Part shown: positions 1 to 8,673 of the stretch, one piece after another
Layout of the letters: the number at the start of each line of letters is the position of its first letter
Numbering within the stretch: position 1 is the stretch's first letter
Source of the DNA: Gemmata massiliana
GTDB taxonomy: Bacteria; Planctomycetota; Planctomycetia; Gemmatales; Gemmataceae
DNA length: 64,000 nt
Direction: 5' to 3'
Assembly: GCA_000531095.1 (NCBI GenBank)
Contig: HG799463.1
Span: 815,417-879,416, forward strand
The notes under the pieces: generated by a model
Database searches by the model: none
The model's input: the letters and a program-made list of their open reading frames with translations, nothing else
What the model was told of the DNA's origin: nothing
Translations under genes and position numbers: made by a program

Positions 1-177
1 TAGCGGTGCCCCGGGAACGGTCAACCGCAGATCGCACCCCGCGGCGGCGCCGATGAGGAACTCTTCGCCCGTGAAATCGTAGCTAACCGCGCGCCCGATG
101 CCCGTGCGCGCGTCGAGCCGGACCTTGGGAAGGTCGGGCCGGTCGCCGGGTGCGGGGTTCGGCAGCGGGGCCATCAT
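1..177 (-). CDS. FHA-domain protein, N-terminal fragment cut by window edge
   Basis: A reading frame opens at ATG 177 (a second ATG at 174) on the minus strand and runs off the window without a stop. The 59 visible codons encode a short proline-rich lead and then the start of an apparent forkhead-associated domain, with the stretch IGAAAGCDLRLTVPG matching the usual FHA strand pattern (IGR..-C-DI-L..P-VS). FHA domains bind phosphothreonine peptides, so the role is probably signalling. It resembles the FHA repeats of the gene at 23758-25313. It diverges from the gene starting at 549. The fragment is short, so confidence is moderate. Confidence 0.5.
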   Translation of the reverse strand, partial: MMAPLPNPAPGDRPDLPKVRLDARTGIGRAVSYDFTGEEFLIGAAAGCDLRLTVPGAPL

Positions 178-548
178 GGTGAAGGTTCCATCCCTCCCGG
201 AGAGCGGTCCGGGCGCGCCGTCCTAGCGTGCGGATTCAGAGATTATGGAGATTGGAACGCATTCCGGGACCGTTGACAAGCCGAACTGCGCGGAGCCAAA
301 AATGACGGCGATTCAAGTTGGGCCCTGACATCCATTTATGAACCCTCTCCAATTTTAAGGGCTTCCGTGTTCTTCACATCACGGTGGATTCTGGGGGGTA
401 CCAAAATACAGAGCCGGTTCACCGGCCGTGTACCGCGCCCCTCAAAGAGCGCTCCTCGAACCGAACTGCAGCCCCTGCTTGACCGTACATGTGGGAGAAC
501 CTAGCGTGATACCACGTCCGTCCTTGCGCCATCATCGATGAGGTCGTC
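178..548. other. divergent intergenic region
   Basis: This 371-bp gap separates two divergent genes and should hold their promoters. A TTGACA hexamer is at 273-278, but no good -10 box follows at 16-18 bp, so no promoter is called. A GAGG ribosome-binding element sits at about 539-543, just before the GTG start at 549. No RNA gene, repeat or terminator was seen. Confidence 0.4.
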
Positions 549-3500
549 GTGAAGCTGTCCGTTCCGCCGCCGCCACCACCGCCGCCCAGTGACGGAACCC
601 CGGGGGCGGGCTCCCCCGAGGAACCGAACGAACAGCCCGACGCCACCGCGAGCGCGCCCGTCGAGCAACCCGCGGCCCCCGGCGCTCCGAAATCGAAGCC
701 CGCGGTGTGGCCGAGTTGGTTCAGCGGCATCGACGTGGCCCTCGTCGGTCTGGTGGTGCTGTTCGCGTTCGTCGCGGCGTCGTTCGCGGCCCGCAACTCG
801 GACCTGTGGCTCCACCTCGCGACCGGCAAGCGCCTGTTCGCGGGCGAATACGTCCCCGGCGGCAGCGACCCGTTCAGCTACAGCGCCGAGGGGCGCGCCT
901 GGGTGAACCACAGTTGGCTCGCGGCCCCCGTGATGTACCTGCTGTACGGCGGGGACGGGGTGGTGCTCGTGGCCGCGAAAGCGCTGCTCGTCGCGCTCGC
1001 GTTCGGCCTGCTGATCGCGATCCGCCGGCCCCAATTCGCGCTCTGGCCGTGGGCCGCGGTCGCGTGCGTGGGGGTGCTCGCGGCGGCCCCCCAATTCACA
1101 CTGCGCCCGCTCGTGGCGTCGATGCTGTTCTTCGCGGCCACACTGTTCCTGTTGTTCCGCGTGCCGCACAAAAAGGGCTCGAAGCAGTTCCCGATCGCCA
1201 CCGGGGTCACGTTCTGGCTGTGGGCGAGTTGCGACCAGTGGTTCTTCGTCGGACCGCTCGCGCTGGCGCTCCTTCTGCTCGGCGACCTGATCCAGAAGTA
1301 CGGCTTCAACGCGCCGGACGAACCCGAGGGCACTACCGACGCGGACGCGCTCGGCCGGTTGCCCGGCACCGCGGCGCTCGCGAAGGCGCTCGGGATCGGC
1401 CTCTTGGCCTGCACCCTGACCCCGAACCACGTCCGCGTGTGGCAACTCCCGTTCGAGCTGGTCGGCGCGCCCGGGGCCGCCTCGGACCCGAGTATGAAGC
1501 TGCTCCTTTCGGCCCCCTACGACATGGGCCTTTACGCCGAGAACCCGCAGCTCGGGTACAACGCGAACGGGTTGTGCTACGTTCTGCTCCTGGTACTCGG
1601 CGCCACGGTCGTCGCCCTGGCCGGTAGCCTGGGCGTCGGCCGGGTCCGCGTTTCGCACGTCGCGCTGTGGTTCGGCTTCGCGGTCCTGAGCCTCCTGAGC
1701 GTGTACGCCGTTCCGTTCTTCGTGCTGGTCGCGGTCCCGCTCGTGGCGGCGCAGTTGAACGCCTTCGGCGCGCGCGCCGAACTCAAGACGTGGGGCGACC
1801 CGCGCACCCGGCTGCTGCTGATCGCGTCGTCCGGCGGGCGCGTCCTCTCGGTCCTCGGCGTGTGCATTTTGTGCGTACTGGCGTACCCGGGCTGGGTCCA
1901 CCCGGACGCGAGCACCCCGGCGCTCGCGCGGCGCGTGGCCTGGGCCGTTGAGCCCGACCGCGGGCTGGTTCAGGCGGCCGAGCAGCTCAACACGTGGCGC
2001 CAGGGCGGCGACCTCCCGGCCGAGGCCCGCGGGATCATCACGAACATCGATCTGGCGAACTACGCGGCCTGGTTCGCGCCGACCGAGAGGGTGCTCATCA
2101 ACGGGCGCCTCAACCACCACCGGCGCGAGCTGGCGGACTACATCGCGCTCCGCCGGGGGTTCGGGCTGGTCCCGACCGAAAATGAACTGCCCCAGCAACG
2201 GGACGCGACCGACGTACTGGCCCGCCACAGCGCGGAGTACGTGGTCATGTCCGCCTCCGTCAACCCCGGCAGCAGCGCCCCGGACCCGCGCTTCGCGGCC
2301 CAGGTTCCCATCCTCGTGCTGTACCAGCAGTGGGGGACGTGGTCCGAGTGGTACACGGACGGGCGCACCGCGGTGTTCGGCTGGCGCCCGGAACCGACCG
2401 GGGGCCGGCCCTCGTTCGCGGCCCTGCACCTGGACCCCGCGCTCAAGGCGTTCGGACCGGGGGTGAAGAAGGTACCGGACCCGGTGGTACAACAGCTCCT
2501 CGTCCAGGCCGGCTGGGAGGAGGCCTTCGTCCGCGCCCCGCGCCCCGCACCGGCGGGGGCGGTCGAGGCGTTCGGGTGGCTCGATTACAAGAACGCGCTG
2601 CTCCAGCGCCAGGTCATCCGCCAGAACTGGGTGCACCCCGCCACGGTCGGCTGGCTGGCGGGCCAACACACGTGGCACCACTTCGCCCTGCGCACGGCGG
2701 GGGCCCTGGAGCTGATCCAGATCGTGCCCCAGTACGCCGGGGCCGAGACCGAGGCCGCCGCGATGCGCGCCTTGCCCGTCCTGGCGCTCCGGGCCGCGCG
2801 CCGGGCCATCGCGGAGGACCCGGACCACCCGGACGGCTACTACGCCCTCGCCCACGCCCTGCGCGACACCGACCTCCCGTTCAGCGAGAGCGAGCGGTCG
2901 CTGGGGATGGTGGTCGCGTACCGCCAGTGCCTGAGCCGGTACCCGAAGGCCGACCGGTACGCGCGCGGGCAGTTCTCCGCGCGGGCGTCGCAGGTCGCCT
3001 TTGAGCTGGCCCAAACGTACCTCGGGCGGCGGCTCCCGTGGTCGGAACGGGGCCGGAACGCGATCGAGTTCACCGGGTTCCCGGTCGACGTGGCGCCGTT
3101 CCGGGACCGGCTCGGGATCGGGCAACCCGTCTTCCAAAACGTTGAGACCAAGGCGTACCAGCGCGCGGCTTTTAACGCGCCCAACGCGCCCCTGGCCCCT
3201 CTGTACAACGGGCTACCGTTCCTGCTCCCACTCGACACGGCGCGCGAGGCGCTCCAGACGGCCCTCGAATACGCCCCGATCGATTTCCCCAACGAGAGCG
3301 ACGAGCAGAAGAAGTTCGCCAAGCAAATAGAAACCTATAAAACCGCCGTCGATAACCTGCTGATCCGGTACAAGGAGCGGTACGAGACGACCAAAGGGCT
3401 CTCGCCGAAGTTGCCCGCCCTCGTTATCAGCGCGATCCGGAACTGCATGCCGAGCGAGGCGCTCAACCTCCTGAACAACAAAGAACTGGACCCGGAATCC

Positions 3501-4160
3501 AACAAAGACGGGTATTTCACGGCCCTACAAATCGCACTCGAACTCGCTACCGGCCAAATCGAGAACGCCTCGGAAAGGCTCAAGAGGCTCTCCGAGCCGG
3601 ACAACGCCAAGAAGCTCGAACAGTTGCCCGCACTCGAATCCATACAGGCTCTCAAATATCAGACCCTCATAATTGCCGGCGAGTACAAGGCGGCCGGCGA
3701 TACCCTCGAGGCGCTCATACGAAACATCGGTCAATTGGACAAGCTCAAGAAGCCGCCCGGCCCCGAACTGCCGCTGGAATACGTGCAGCGCGTCATCGTC
3801 GCCGCGGGCCTCACCAAGAACCCGGAGAAGTTCCCCCCGCGGCTGCTCGCCCCGCCGCTCTCAATGATTCCGGGGCACGACCAGGTGCTCCACGCGCACA
3901 TTTGGCTCAACACGTGGGACTCGTTGCGCGTGATGATCCAGCGGGGGATCCTCGAGCACCTGACTTCCGAGAGCCACTTTTTCACCCGCCGGGGCGTCCT
4001 GTTCCTTTTGGAGGGCGACGTCCCGTCCGCGAAAGAGCGGTTCAAGGAGTCGCTCCGCAAGCCCCCCGAAGGGTGGGGGCTGCCCTCAACGCACTCACCG
4101 CTCGCCGATCAGTACCTCCTGTTGATCGAACGGGCCGAGAAGAAAGCCGTCAAACCGTAA
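549..4160 (+). CDS. large polytopic membrane protein with GT-C-like N-terminus and repeat-rich C-terminus
   Basis: A 1203-aa protein starting at GTG with GAGG about 6 bp upstream. A cytoplasmic-looking proline-rich head (eight prolines at residues 6-13) is followed by about ten hydrophobic segments between residues 58 and 460. Early motifs DLWLHLATG and DPFSYSAEG..WVNHSWL are the type seen in GT-C-fold membrane glycosyltransferases and their planctomycete relatives. Residues 480-620 look extracytoplasmic. The last 450 residues are alpha-helical, with TPR-like spacing around 700-830 and 1000-1150. Substrate and reaction are unknown. The dense arginine/proline-rich frame antisense to it is a composition artefact. 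Confidence 0.8.
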   Translation: MKLSVPPPPPPPPSDGTPGAGSPEEPNEQPDATASAPVEQPAAPGAPKSKPAVWPSWFSGIDVALVGLVVLFAFVAASFAARNSDLWLHLATGKRLFAGEYVPGGSDPFSYSAEGRAWVNHSWLAAPVMYLLYGGDGVVLVAAKALLVALAFGLLIAIRRPQFALWPWAAVACVGVLAAAPQFTLRPLVASMLFFAATLFLLFRVPHKKGSKQFPIATGVTFWLWASCDQWFFVGPLALALLLLGDLIQKYGFNAPDEPEGTTDADALGRLPGTAALAKALGIGLLACTLTPNHVRVWQLPFELVGAPGAASDPSMKLLLSAPYDMGLYAENPQLGYNANGLCYVLLLVLGATVVALAGSLGVGRVRVSHVALWFGFAVLSLLSVYAVPFFVLVAVPLVAAQLNAFGARAELKTWGDPRTRLLLIASSGGRVLSVLGVCILCVLAYPGWVHPDASTPALARRVAWAVEPDRGLVQAAEQLNTWRQGGDLPAEARGIITNIDLANYAAWFAPTERVLINGRLNHHRRELADYIALRRGFGLVPTENELPQQRDATDVLARHSAEYVVMSASVNPGSSAPDPRFAAQVPILVLYQQWGTWSEWYTDGRTAVFGWRPEPTGGRPSFAALHLDPALKAFGPGVKKVPDPVVQQLLVQAGWEEAFVRAPRPAPAGAVEAFGWLDYKNALLQRQVIRQNWVHPATVGWLAGQHTWHHFALRTAGALELIQIVPQYAGAETEAAAMRALPVLALRAARRAIAEDPDHPDGYYALAHALRDTDLPFSESERSLGMVVAYRQCLSRYPKADRYARGQFSARASQVAFELAQTYLGRRLPWSERGRNAIEFTGFPVDVAPFRDRLGIGQPVFQNVETKAYQRAAFNAPNAPLAPLYNGLPFLLPLDTAREALQTALEYAPIDFPNESDEQKKFAKQIETYKTAVDNLLIRYKERYETTKGLSPKLPALVISAIRNCMPSEALNLLNNKELDPESNKDGYFTALQIALELATGQIENASERLKRLSEPDNAKKLEQLPALESIQALKYQTLIIAGEYKAAGDTLEALIRNIGQLDKLKKPPGPELPLEYVQRVIVAAGLTKNPEKFPPRLLAPPLSMIPGHDQVLHAHIWLNTWDSLRVMIQRGILEHLTSESHFFTRRGVLFLLEGDVPSAKERFKESLRKPPEGWGLPSTHSPLADQYLLLIERAEKKAVKP

Positions 4161-4205
4161 GTCGGCGCACGCGGAACCGCCCCGCGTGCGCCGGGCGAGG
4201 TGCTC

Positions 4206-5069
4206 ATGTCGAACTGGACCGTGGCCGGCGTGCAGATGAGCTGCGCGCTCGGCGACCGCGCAGCGAACCGCGCCGCGCTCGTCACGAACCTGCGCCGGGC
4301 CGCCGAGCGCGGGGCGCAGCTCGTGGTGTTCCCGGAGTGCGTGCTCTCCGGGTACGGGTTCACGTCGCGCGCGCACGCCCTTAGTGCCGCGGAACCGCTC
4401 CCCGGCCCGAGCACCGAGTTCGTCGCGAAGGCGTGCGCCGAACTCGGCGTGTGGGCCGTCTTCGGGCTGCTCGAAAGCGCGCCCGGCGACAAGCTCTACA
4501 ACGCCGCGGCGCTGGTCGGGCCGCGGGGTTTTGTCGCGGGCTATCGCAAGTTACACCTGCCCTGCCTCGGAGCGGACCGGTTCACCGATCCGGGCGACCG
4601 ACCGCTCGCGGTCCACGACCTGGGCGGGCTGAAGATCGGGATGAACATCTGCTTTGATGGGAGCTTCCCCGAATCGGCCCGTATTCTTACGCTCCTCGGG
4701 GCGGACCTCGTCGTCCTCCCGACGAACTGGGCCACGAACGCCCGCAAGATGGCCGAACTGGTGTCCGCGGCGCGCGCGTGGGAAAACCACATTTATTACC
4801 TCGCGGTGAACCGGGTCGGCGACGAGAGCGGGTTCCGCTACATCGGCCTGAGTTCCGCCGCGGACTACACGGGCAACGTGCTCCACTTCGCCCCCGAGGG
4901 CGAAGAAGCGATCTTCACGATCGACGTGAATCCGGCGGCCGCGGCCCAGAAGCGCGTGGTAACGTGCGCCGGCGAATACGAGATCGACCGCGTGAACTGG
5001 CGGCGCCCGGAAATGTACGGCCCGCTGGTCGCGAACCCCGGCGCGTTCACCGGGCACTTCAACAAGTGA
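4206..5069 (+). CDS. carbon-nitrogen hydrolase (nitrilase superfamily)
   Basis: A cytoplasmic amidohydrolase of about 287 aa. The Glu-Lys-Cys catalytic triad of the superfamily is visible: Glu in VVFPECVLSGYGF, Lys in YRKLHLPCLG, Cys in GMNICFDGSFPE. Length and motif order fit a one-domain nitrilase-fold enzyme cleaving a C-N bond in an amide or carbamoyl substrate. The substrate cannot be read from the sequence. An in-frame GTG lies at 4200, but ATG 4206 is preferred because GCGAGG precedes it at proper spacing. It follows the membrane protein by about 45 bp and may be cotranscribed. A long inverted repeat lies just after its stop. Confidence 0.88.
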   Translation: MSNWTVAGVQMSCALGDRAANRAALVTNLRRAAERGAQLVVFPECVLSGYGFTSRAHALSAAEPLPGPSTEFVAKACAELGVWAVFGLLESAPGDKLYNAAALVGPRGFVAGYRKLHLPCLGADRFTDPGDRPLAVHDLGGLKIGMNICFDGSFPESARILTLLGADLVVLPTNWATNARKMAELVSAARAWENHIYYLAVNRVGDESGFRYIGLSSAADYTGNVLHFAPEGEEAIFTIDVNPAAAAQKRVVTCAGEYEIDRVNWRRPEMYGPLVANPGAFTGHFNK

Positions 5070-5076
5070 CGCGGTA

Positions 5077-5179
5077 AAGAGTTTTGGACAGGATTAACAG
5101 GATCGACAGGATTCAAAACGGATTCACATCGAGTTTCCTCTTCATCCCGTTGATCCTGTTAATCCTGTCCAAAACTCTT
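5077..5179. repeat. inverted repeat with 28-bp perfect arms between convergent genes
   Basis: The left arm at 5077-5104 (AAGAGTTTTGGACAGGATTA...) is the exact reverse complement of 5152-5179, with a 47-bp loop. A partial extra copy of the ACAGGAT motif lies at about 5106-5112. The element occupies most of the gap between the convergent amidohydrolase and RraA-like genes. It could fold in RNA from either strand, so a role in bidirectional 3'-end formation is plausible, but there is no T-run of the intrinsic-terminator type. It looks like a dispersed intergenic palindrome. Confidence 0.85.
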
Positions 5180-5186
5180 CACGTCT

Positions 5187-5858
5187 TCACAGAATCCCGA
5201 ATTTCTTGAACGCCTCGGTCGTGGTCATTCCGCCCGCGAGCGCCTTCCGCACGAGATTCTCGCCGCTCACTTTCTCCTCGGCCAATCGCAACGCCTCTTC
5301 CGCGGCGACGGACGGGATGACCACGATGCCGTCGTGATCGGCGAGGATCAGGTCGCCCGGGTACACCAGCACGTCCGCACAAGAGATGGGGACGTTGTGG
5401 GTCACCACGTCCAGGCGCCCGAGACTGTCCGCGGGGTGGAAACCGACGTGGAACACCGGGAACCCCATCTCCTTGATCGCCAGCGAGTCGCGCGTCGGGC
5501 CGTCGAGGACCACCCCGCGGCACCCGCGGTAGGTCGCGGCCGTCGAGAGCAGTTCACCCCAAAAGCTGCACGCGGACTCGGACACCACGAGCACGTCGCC
5601 GTTCTGGAGCGAATCGACCGCGACGAGTTCGCCCGCGTAGGGGTGCGGCGGAGCCACGTCACGGGCGGGGACGGTCTGCACGGTGAGCGCGAACCCGGCG
5701 GCCTTTGCCTCCGGCCACAGCGGGCGCACCCGGGGGTTCATGCACTGGTTGCGGTACCCGAGTTTGTCGAGAACATCCGCGACGACGGGCGTGTAGAGTT
5801 TGGCGAGCCGGTCGACCCATTCGAGCGCGCGAGGCGGGGTGGTCATCAGAACCCTCAA
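5187..5858 (-). CDS. RraA-like / HMG-CHA aldolase family protein
   Basis: A 223-aa protein of the RraA-like fold. The family signature of class II HMG/CHA aldolases, G-x(20)-R-D-x(2)-x-x, is recognisable: FWGELLSTAATYRGCRG followed by VLDGPTRDSLAIKEMGFPVF, with Arg-Asp as the pyruvate/metal site. The N-terminal PVVADVLDKLGYRNQ is also typical. Members cleave 4-hydroxy-4-methyl-2-oxoglutarate or related acids; a few only bind RNase E. ATG at 5858 and at 5846 are both possible starts. It is convergent with the amidohydrolase, and no cofactor-domain fusion is seen. Confidence 0.85.
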   Translation of the reverse strand: MRVLMTTPPRALEWVDRLAKLYTPVVADVLDKLGYRNQCMNPRVRPLWPEAKAAGFALTVQTVPARDVAPPHPYAGELVAVDSLQNGDVLVVSESACSFWGELLSTAATYRGCRGVVLDGPTRDSLAIKEMGFPVFHVGFHPADSLGRLDVVTHNVPISCADVLVYPGDLILADHDGIVVIPSVAAEEALRLAEEKVSGENLVRKALAGGMTTTEAFKKFGIL

Positions 5859-5946
5859 ACAAAAAACGGCGGGGGAACCCGAAGGTATCCCGTCCGCCGT
5901 GAATGGGCAAATGATTCTGTCGCCCGACTCGTAAATGTGGCCGCGC

Positions 5947-6903
5947 TCAGTCCTTCAGTTCCTTACCCTGCCACTTGCGGGCCTTCCACCCGTAGTCAAC
6001 AAAGTCGTAGCTGAAGGTGCCGTCGGCGAAGAGGTCGAGTTTGCCGTAGCACGGCGGGAACCCGTACTCGCTGCCACCCCACCACGCGCCGCACGCGGCC
6101 CCGCCGCAGATGTACCACACCCCGCGGTACTCGCACCGGTCGCACGTGTGCATGTGCCCGCTCAGGCAGAGCTTCACGTGCGGGTTCTTGCGGAACACTT
6201 CGCTGATGGCCCAGCAGTCCGCGTGGTGCCACACGCCCGGCACCACGTTGTCGTTGTTCTTGCGGCACCCATCGCCGTACACCTGGGACGTGACACTCAG
6301 AATGGGCACGTGGCTAAGCACGACCGTCGGGAGCTTCGTCTTCGCGAGGTCGGCCTTCAGCCAGTCGAAGTGTTCGGGCGAGAGCGTGGCGTACTTCGGC
6401 CAGTTGCACATGCTGTTGAGCGACACGAAGTGCCAGCCGTTCTTGTCGAAGCTGTAGTACGGTGCCGGCATCCCGAGCACGCCGGTCATCAGCGCGAAGC
6501 CCTTTTTCTCGGCCGGGATCGCGTCGGTAGGCTCGTTGCCGTCCCACACGTCGTGATTGCCCAGGCACGAGTAAATCGGGGCCGGGGCGCTCTTCACCGC
6601 TTCTTTCCACACAGCGATGTGTTCCGCGGCCTTCGCGCCGGTCGTTTTGCCGTCCACGGACATCACCGCGTCGCCGGTGTTCAGGATCAGTTCGGGCTTG
6701 CCATCCTTCTGGCTCGCCATGTGCGAGAACATCGCGGCCACGCCTTGGGGCGCTTCACGGTCCTTCGTGATGTGAACGTCGGTGATGTGCGCGGCCCGCA
6801 GCACCGGCTTACGGTCGGCCGCTCGTGCCGTGGAGATGAAGCCGGGAAGCGCTGCGGCGCCGATCGCCGCGCCGAACAGATCGCGTCGGGAGGGAGAAGT
6901 CAT
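5947..6903 (-). CDS. Tat-exported metallophosphoesterase
   Basis: A 318-aa secreted calcineurin-like phosphoesterase. The N-terminus has SRRDLFGAAIGAAALPG then an AxA-type site (TARAAD), a twin-arginine signal peptide. All five metal-binding blocks are present: ITDVHI, NTGDAV, CLGNHDVWDG, LSHVPI and LSGHMHTCD. These bind two metals and hydrolyse phosphomonoesters or phosphodiesters. The C-terminal part has several Cys and Trp residues (ICGGAACGAWWGG). The substrate is unknown. Neighbours on the same strand are an RraA-like protein downstream and a lipoprotein upstream, without tight coupling. Confidence 0.9.
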   Translation of the reverse strand: MTSPSRRDLFGAAIGAAALPGFISTARAADRKPVLRAAHITDVHITKDREAPQGVAAMFSHMASQKDGKPELILNTGDAVMSVDGKTTGAKAAEHIAVWKEAVKSAPAPIYSCLGNHDVWDGNEPTDAIPAEKKGFALMTGVLGMPAPYYSFDKNGWHFVSLNSMCNWPKYATLSPEHFDWLKADLAKTKLPTVVLSHVPILSVTSQVYGDGCRKNNDNVVPGVWHHADCWAISEVFRKNPHVKLCLSGHMHTCDRCEYRGVWYICGGAACGAWWGGSEYGFPPCYGKLDLFADGTFSYDFVDYGWKARKWQGKELKD

Positions 6904-7026
6904 TATGGAACACCGAATTGCGTAGAGGATGGTGAACGGCTCGGCGTAAGCCGGCCGGTACTTACAGGAAGCACCAACCGCTTACGCCGGACTGTTCGCA
7001 AAAAGGTTTGGCCCGCACCGAAGGCT

Positions 7027-7482
7027 TTACTTCAGGTCAACCGACCACTCCTGGTCGGGTTCCTTCAGGTCGAACGAGAGCCCGGACTTGTCCGCGTCGG
7101 CGAAGCGCGCGGGAAGCATCGGTCCCGCGACCTTACTCACCTCTGCGGACGAGGATTTCTTGCCGGCCTTCTCGTCCGTGACGCCCTTCGCCTGACTGCT
7201 GGGCGGGTCGAACTCGCCCTTCACGGCCGAGCGCGGCGCTACCGTCTGGATGGACACCTTGATCGGGCCGAGGGCCACGCCGCTCACGTCGTAGGTGCCG
7301 TCCGGCTTGAGGTCAAGCACGTGCGTTTTGGAGTCCTGGGCGATGAAGATCACGGTGGCGCCGGTGAGCGGCTTGCCCTGGTACTTGATCGTCCCGTGAA
7401 CGCGCCCGCGCGGCACGTCCCCGCCGCACCCGGCCAGAACAACCGCGACGGTCGTGGCCGCCGCGAAGAAGATCGCTCGCAT
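7027..7482 (-). CDS. small lipoprotein following a DUF1559 gene
   Basis: A 151-aa lipoprotein. Residues 1-18 form a signal peptide ending in a lipobox (VLAGCGG), so lipid attachment to Cys is expected. The mature part starts with GRVHGTIKYQGKPLTGATVIF, a beta-sandwich pattern like carboxypeptidase-regulatory domains. The start is set at ATG 7482, preceded by GGAGTGAACCC; a longer frame upstream lies inside the preceding gene. It begins 19 bp after the stop of the DUF1559 gene, so they form a pair. A similar lipoprotein precedes the other DUF1559 gene at 26740. Confidence 0.82.
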   Translation of the reverse strand: MRAIFFAAATTVAVVLAGCGGDVPRGRVHGTIKYQGKPLTGATVIFIAQDSKTHVLDLKPDGTYDVSGVALGPIKVSIQTVAPRSAVKGEFDPPSSQAKGVTDEKAGKKSSSAEVSKVAGPMLPARFADADKSGLSFDLKEPDQEWSVDLK

Positions 7483-7501
7483 GGGTTCACTCCGGGTCGG
7501 G

Positions 7502-8416
7502 TTACCAGTTGCTGCTGAGGACTTCGCCGCCGGTCGGGGTGCACGCCCACCACCACGTGTTCGGGTCGACGCCGGCGGACACCATCCGGCCGCTCCCGTC
7601 GCCCAGCGCGACCAGGATACCGGCCGAGCGCGGCGAGCTGGCCAGGCGCGGGTCACAGTTCGAGTTGGTCGCCGCCCACGTCGGGTTCACCTGGAACTTG
7701 GACGCGGAGCCCGTGATCTGGTAGCCGAACACCGGGTTCCACTCGTTCCACGAGGTCCGCCCGTAGGCCCAAATGTTGTACTTCGCCCCGCTGTAGCCCG
7801 ACGGGATCGCGTTGTTCAGGCACACCGCGGTCTTTTCGGCGTAGAAGATCGTGTTCGAGGTGCCGTCGGTGAGGGAGGTCATCCGCATGACCTTGTTGTT
7901 GCTCGTCTTGAACCACCACCCGAGGGCCTGGAAGTTGGCCGCGTAGCTGGTGACGCCGTAGTTGCCCCAGCCGGCGTCGTTGTACAACCCGTTCGGCGGG
8001 CACGACGGGTCCGACGGGCTCACGTAAGACTTCACGCCGTAGTTGGTGTAGACCGACCAGAAATAGTTCGTGCTGCCCTTGTTCGCCAGGTTCGCCAGGT
8101 TGTCCTGCTCGATGTACGGCAGGATGTAGAAGAGCGCCGACCCGGCCTTGTTCCACATCGCGGCCGAATCGCTGCCGTCCCAGTCGTTCCACGCGAGCGG
8201 GAACTGGTTGTTCGCGTCGTGGTAGTTGTGCGTCGCCAGCGCCATCTGTTTGAGGTTGTTCTGCGACGTCATGCGGGCCGCGGCCTCGCGCACTTTCTGC
8301 ACCGCGGGGAGCAACAGCCCGATCAAAATCGCAATGATGGCGATGACAACGAGCAACTCGATGAGCGTGAAGCCGGACGGAACTCCGGCCTTCGACTTTT
8401 GGCGTGCGTGCGCCAT
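7502..8416 (-). CDS. DUF1559 protein with prepilin-type N-terminus
   Basis: A 304-aa planctomycete DUF1559 protein. The N-terminus has a type IV pilin-like cleavage site and helix, [19 protein letters not shown], then [16 protein letters not shown], so it is probably processed by prepilin peptidase after Gly. The globular part has many Tyr, Trp and Asn, and the end shows the family's C-terminal box in altered form ([18 protein letters not shown]). These proteins are secreted pseudopilin-like proteins of unknown function found in many copies per genome. It is the first gene of a pair with the lipoprotein at 7027-7482 and diverges from the regulator at 8674. Confidence 0.92.
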   Translation of the reverse strand: MAHARQKSKAGVPSGFTLIELLVVIAIIAILIGLLLPAVQKVREAAARMTSQNNLKQMALATHNYHDANNQFPLAWNDWDGSDSAAMWNKAGSALFYILPYIEQDNLANLANKGSTNYFWSVYTNYGVKSYVSPSDPSCPPNGLYNDAGWGNYGVTSYAANFQALGWWFKTSNNKVMRMTSLTDGTSNTIFYAEKTAVCLNNAIPSGYSGAKYNIWAYGRTSWNEWNPVFGYQITGSASKFQVNPTWAATNSNCDPRLASSPRSAGILVALGDGSGRMVSAGVDPNTWWWACTPTGGEVLSSNW

Positions 8417-8673
8417 GACGTTACTCCACGGGATTGGATGAGAGTGTCCGAACAGATAGCCCGTCTGTGAGGGAACAATAACGATACAGAAGAGTAATTG
8501 CCATTCGATCTGTGTTAAGAAACAGCGAATTTGATCGAATCTGTAGCAATCATAAATTCTTGCCTTCTACAAAAGCGGTTGCACACCGCGTAAACTCTGG
8601 TAAATTCCCTTACAAGAGGCGGATCTGTCTCGCAATTGGCTCGCTCAGAGACAATCCTGCCGACTTCGATTGA

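Noticed and set aside
501..3137. 878-codon minus-strand open frame opposite the large membrane protein
   Set aside because: Arg/Pro/Glu-rich with no domain; an antisense by-product of GC-rich third positions. The plus-strand frame has membrane segments and family motifs.
5935..7518. 527-codon plus-strand frame
   Set aside because: Antisense to the metallophosphoesterase and lipoprotein, which have signal peptides and catalytic motifs.
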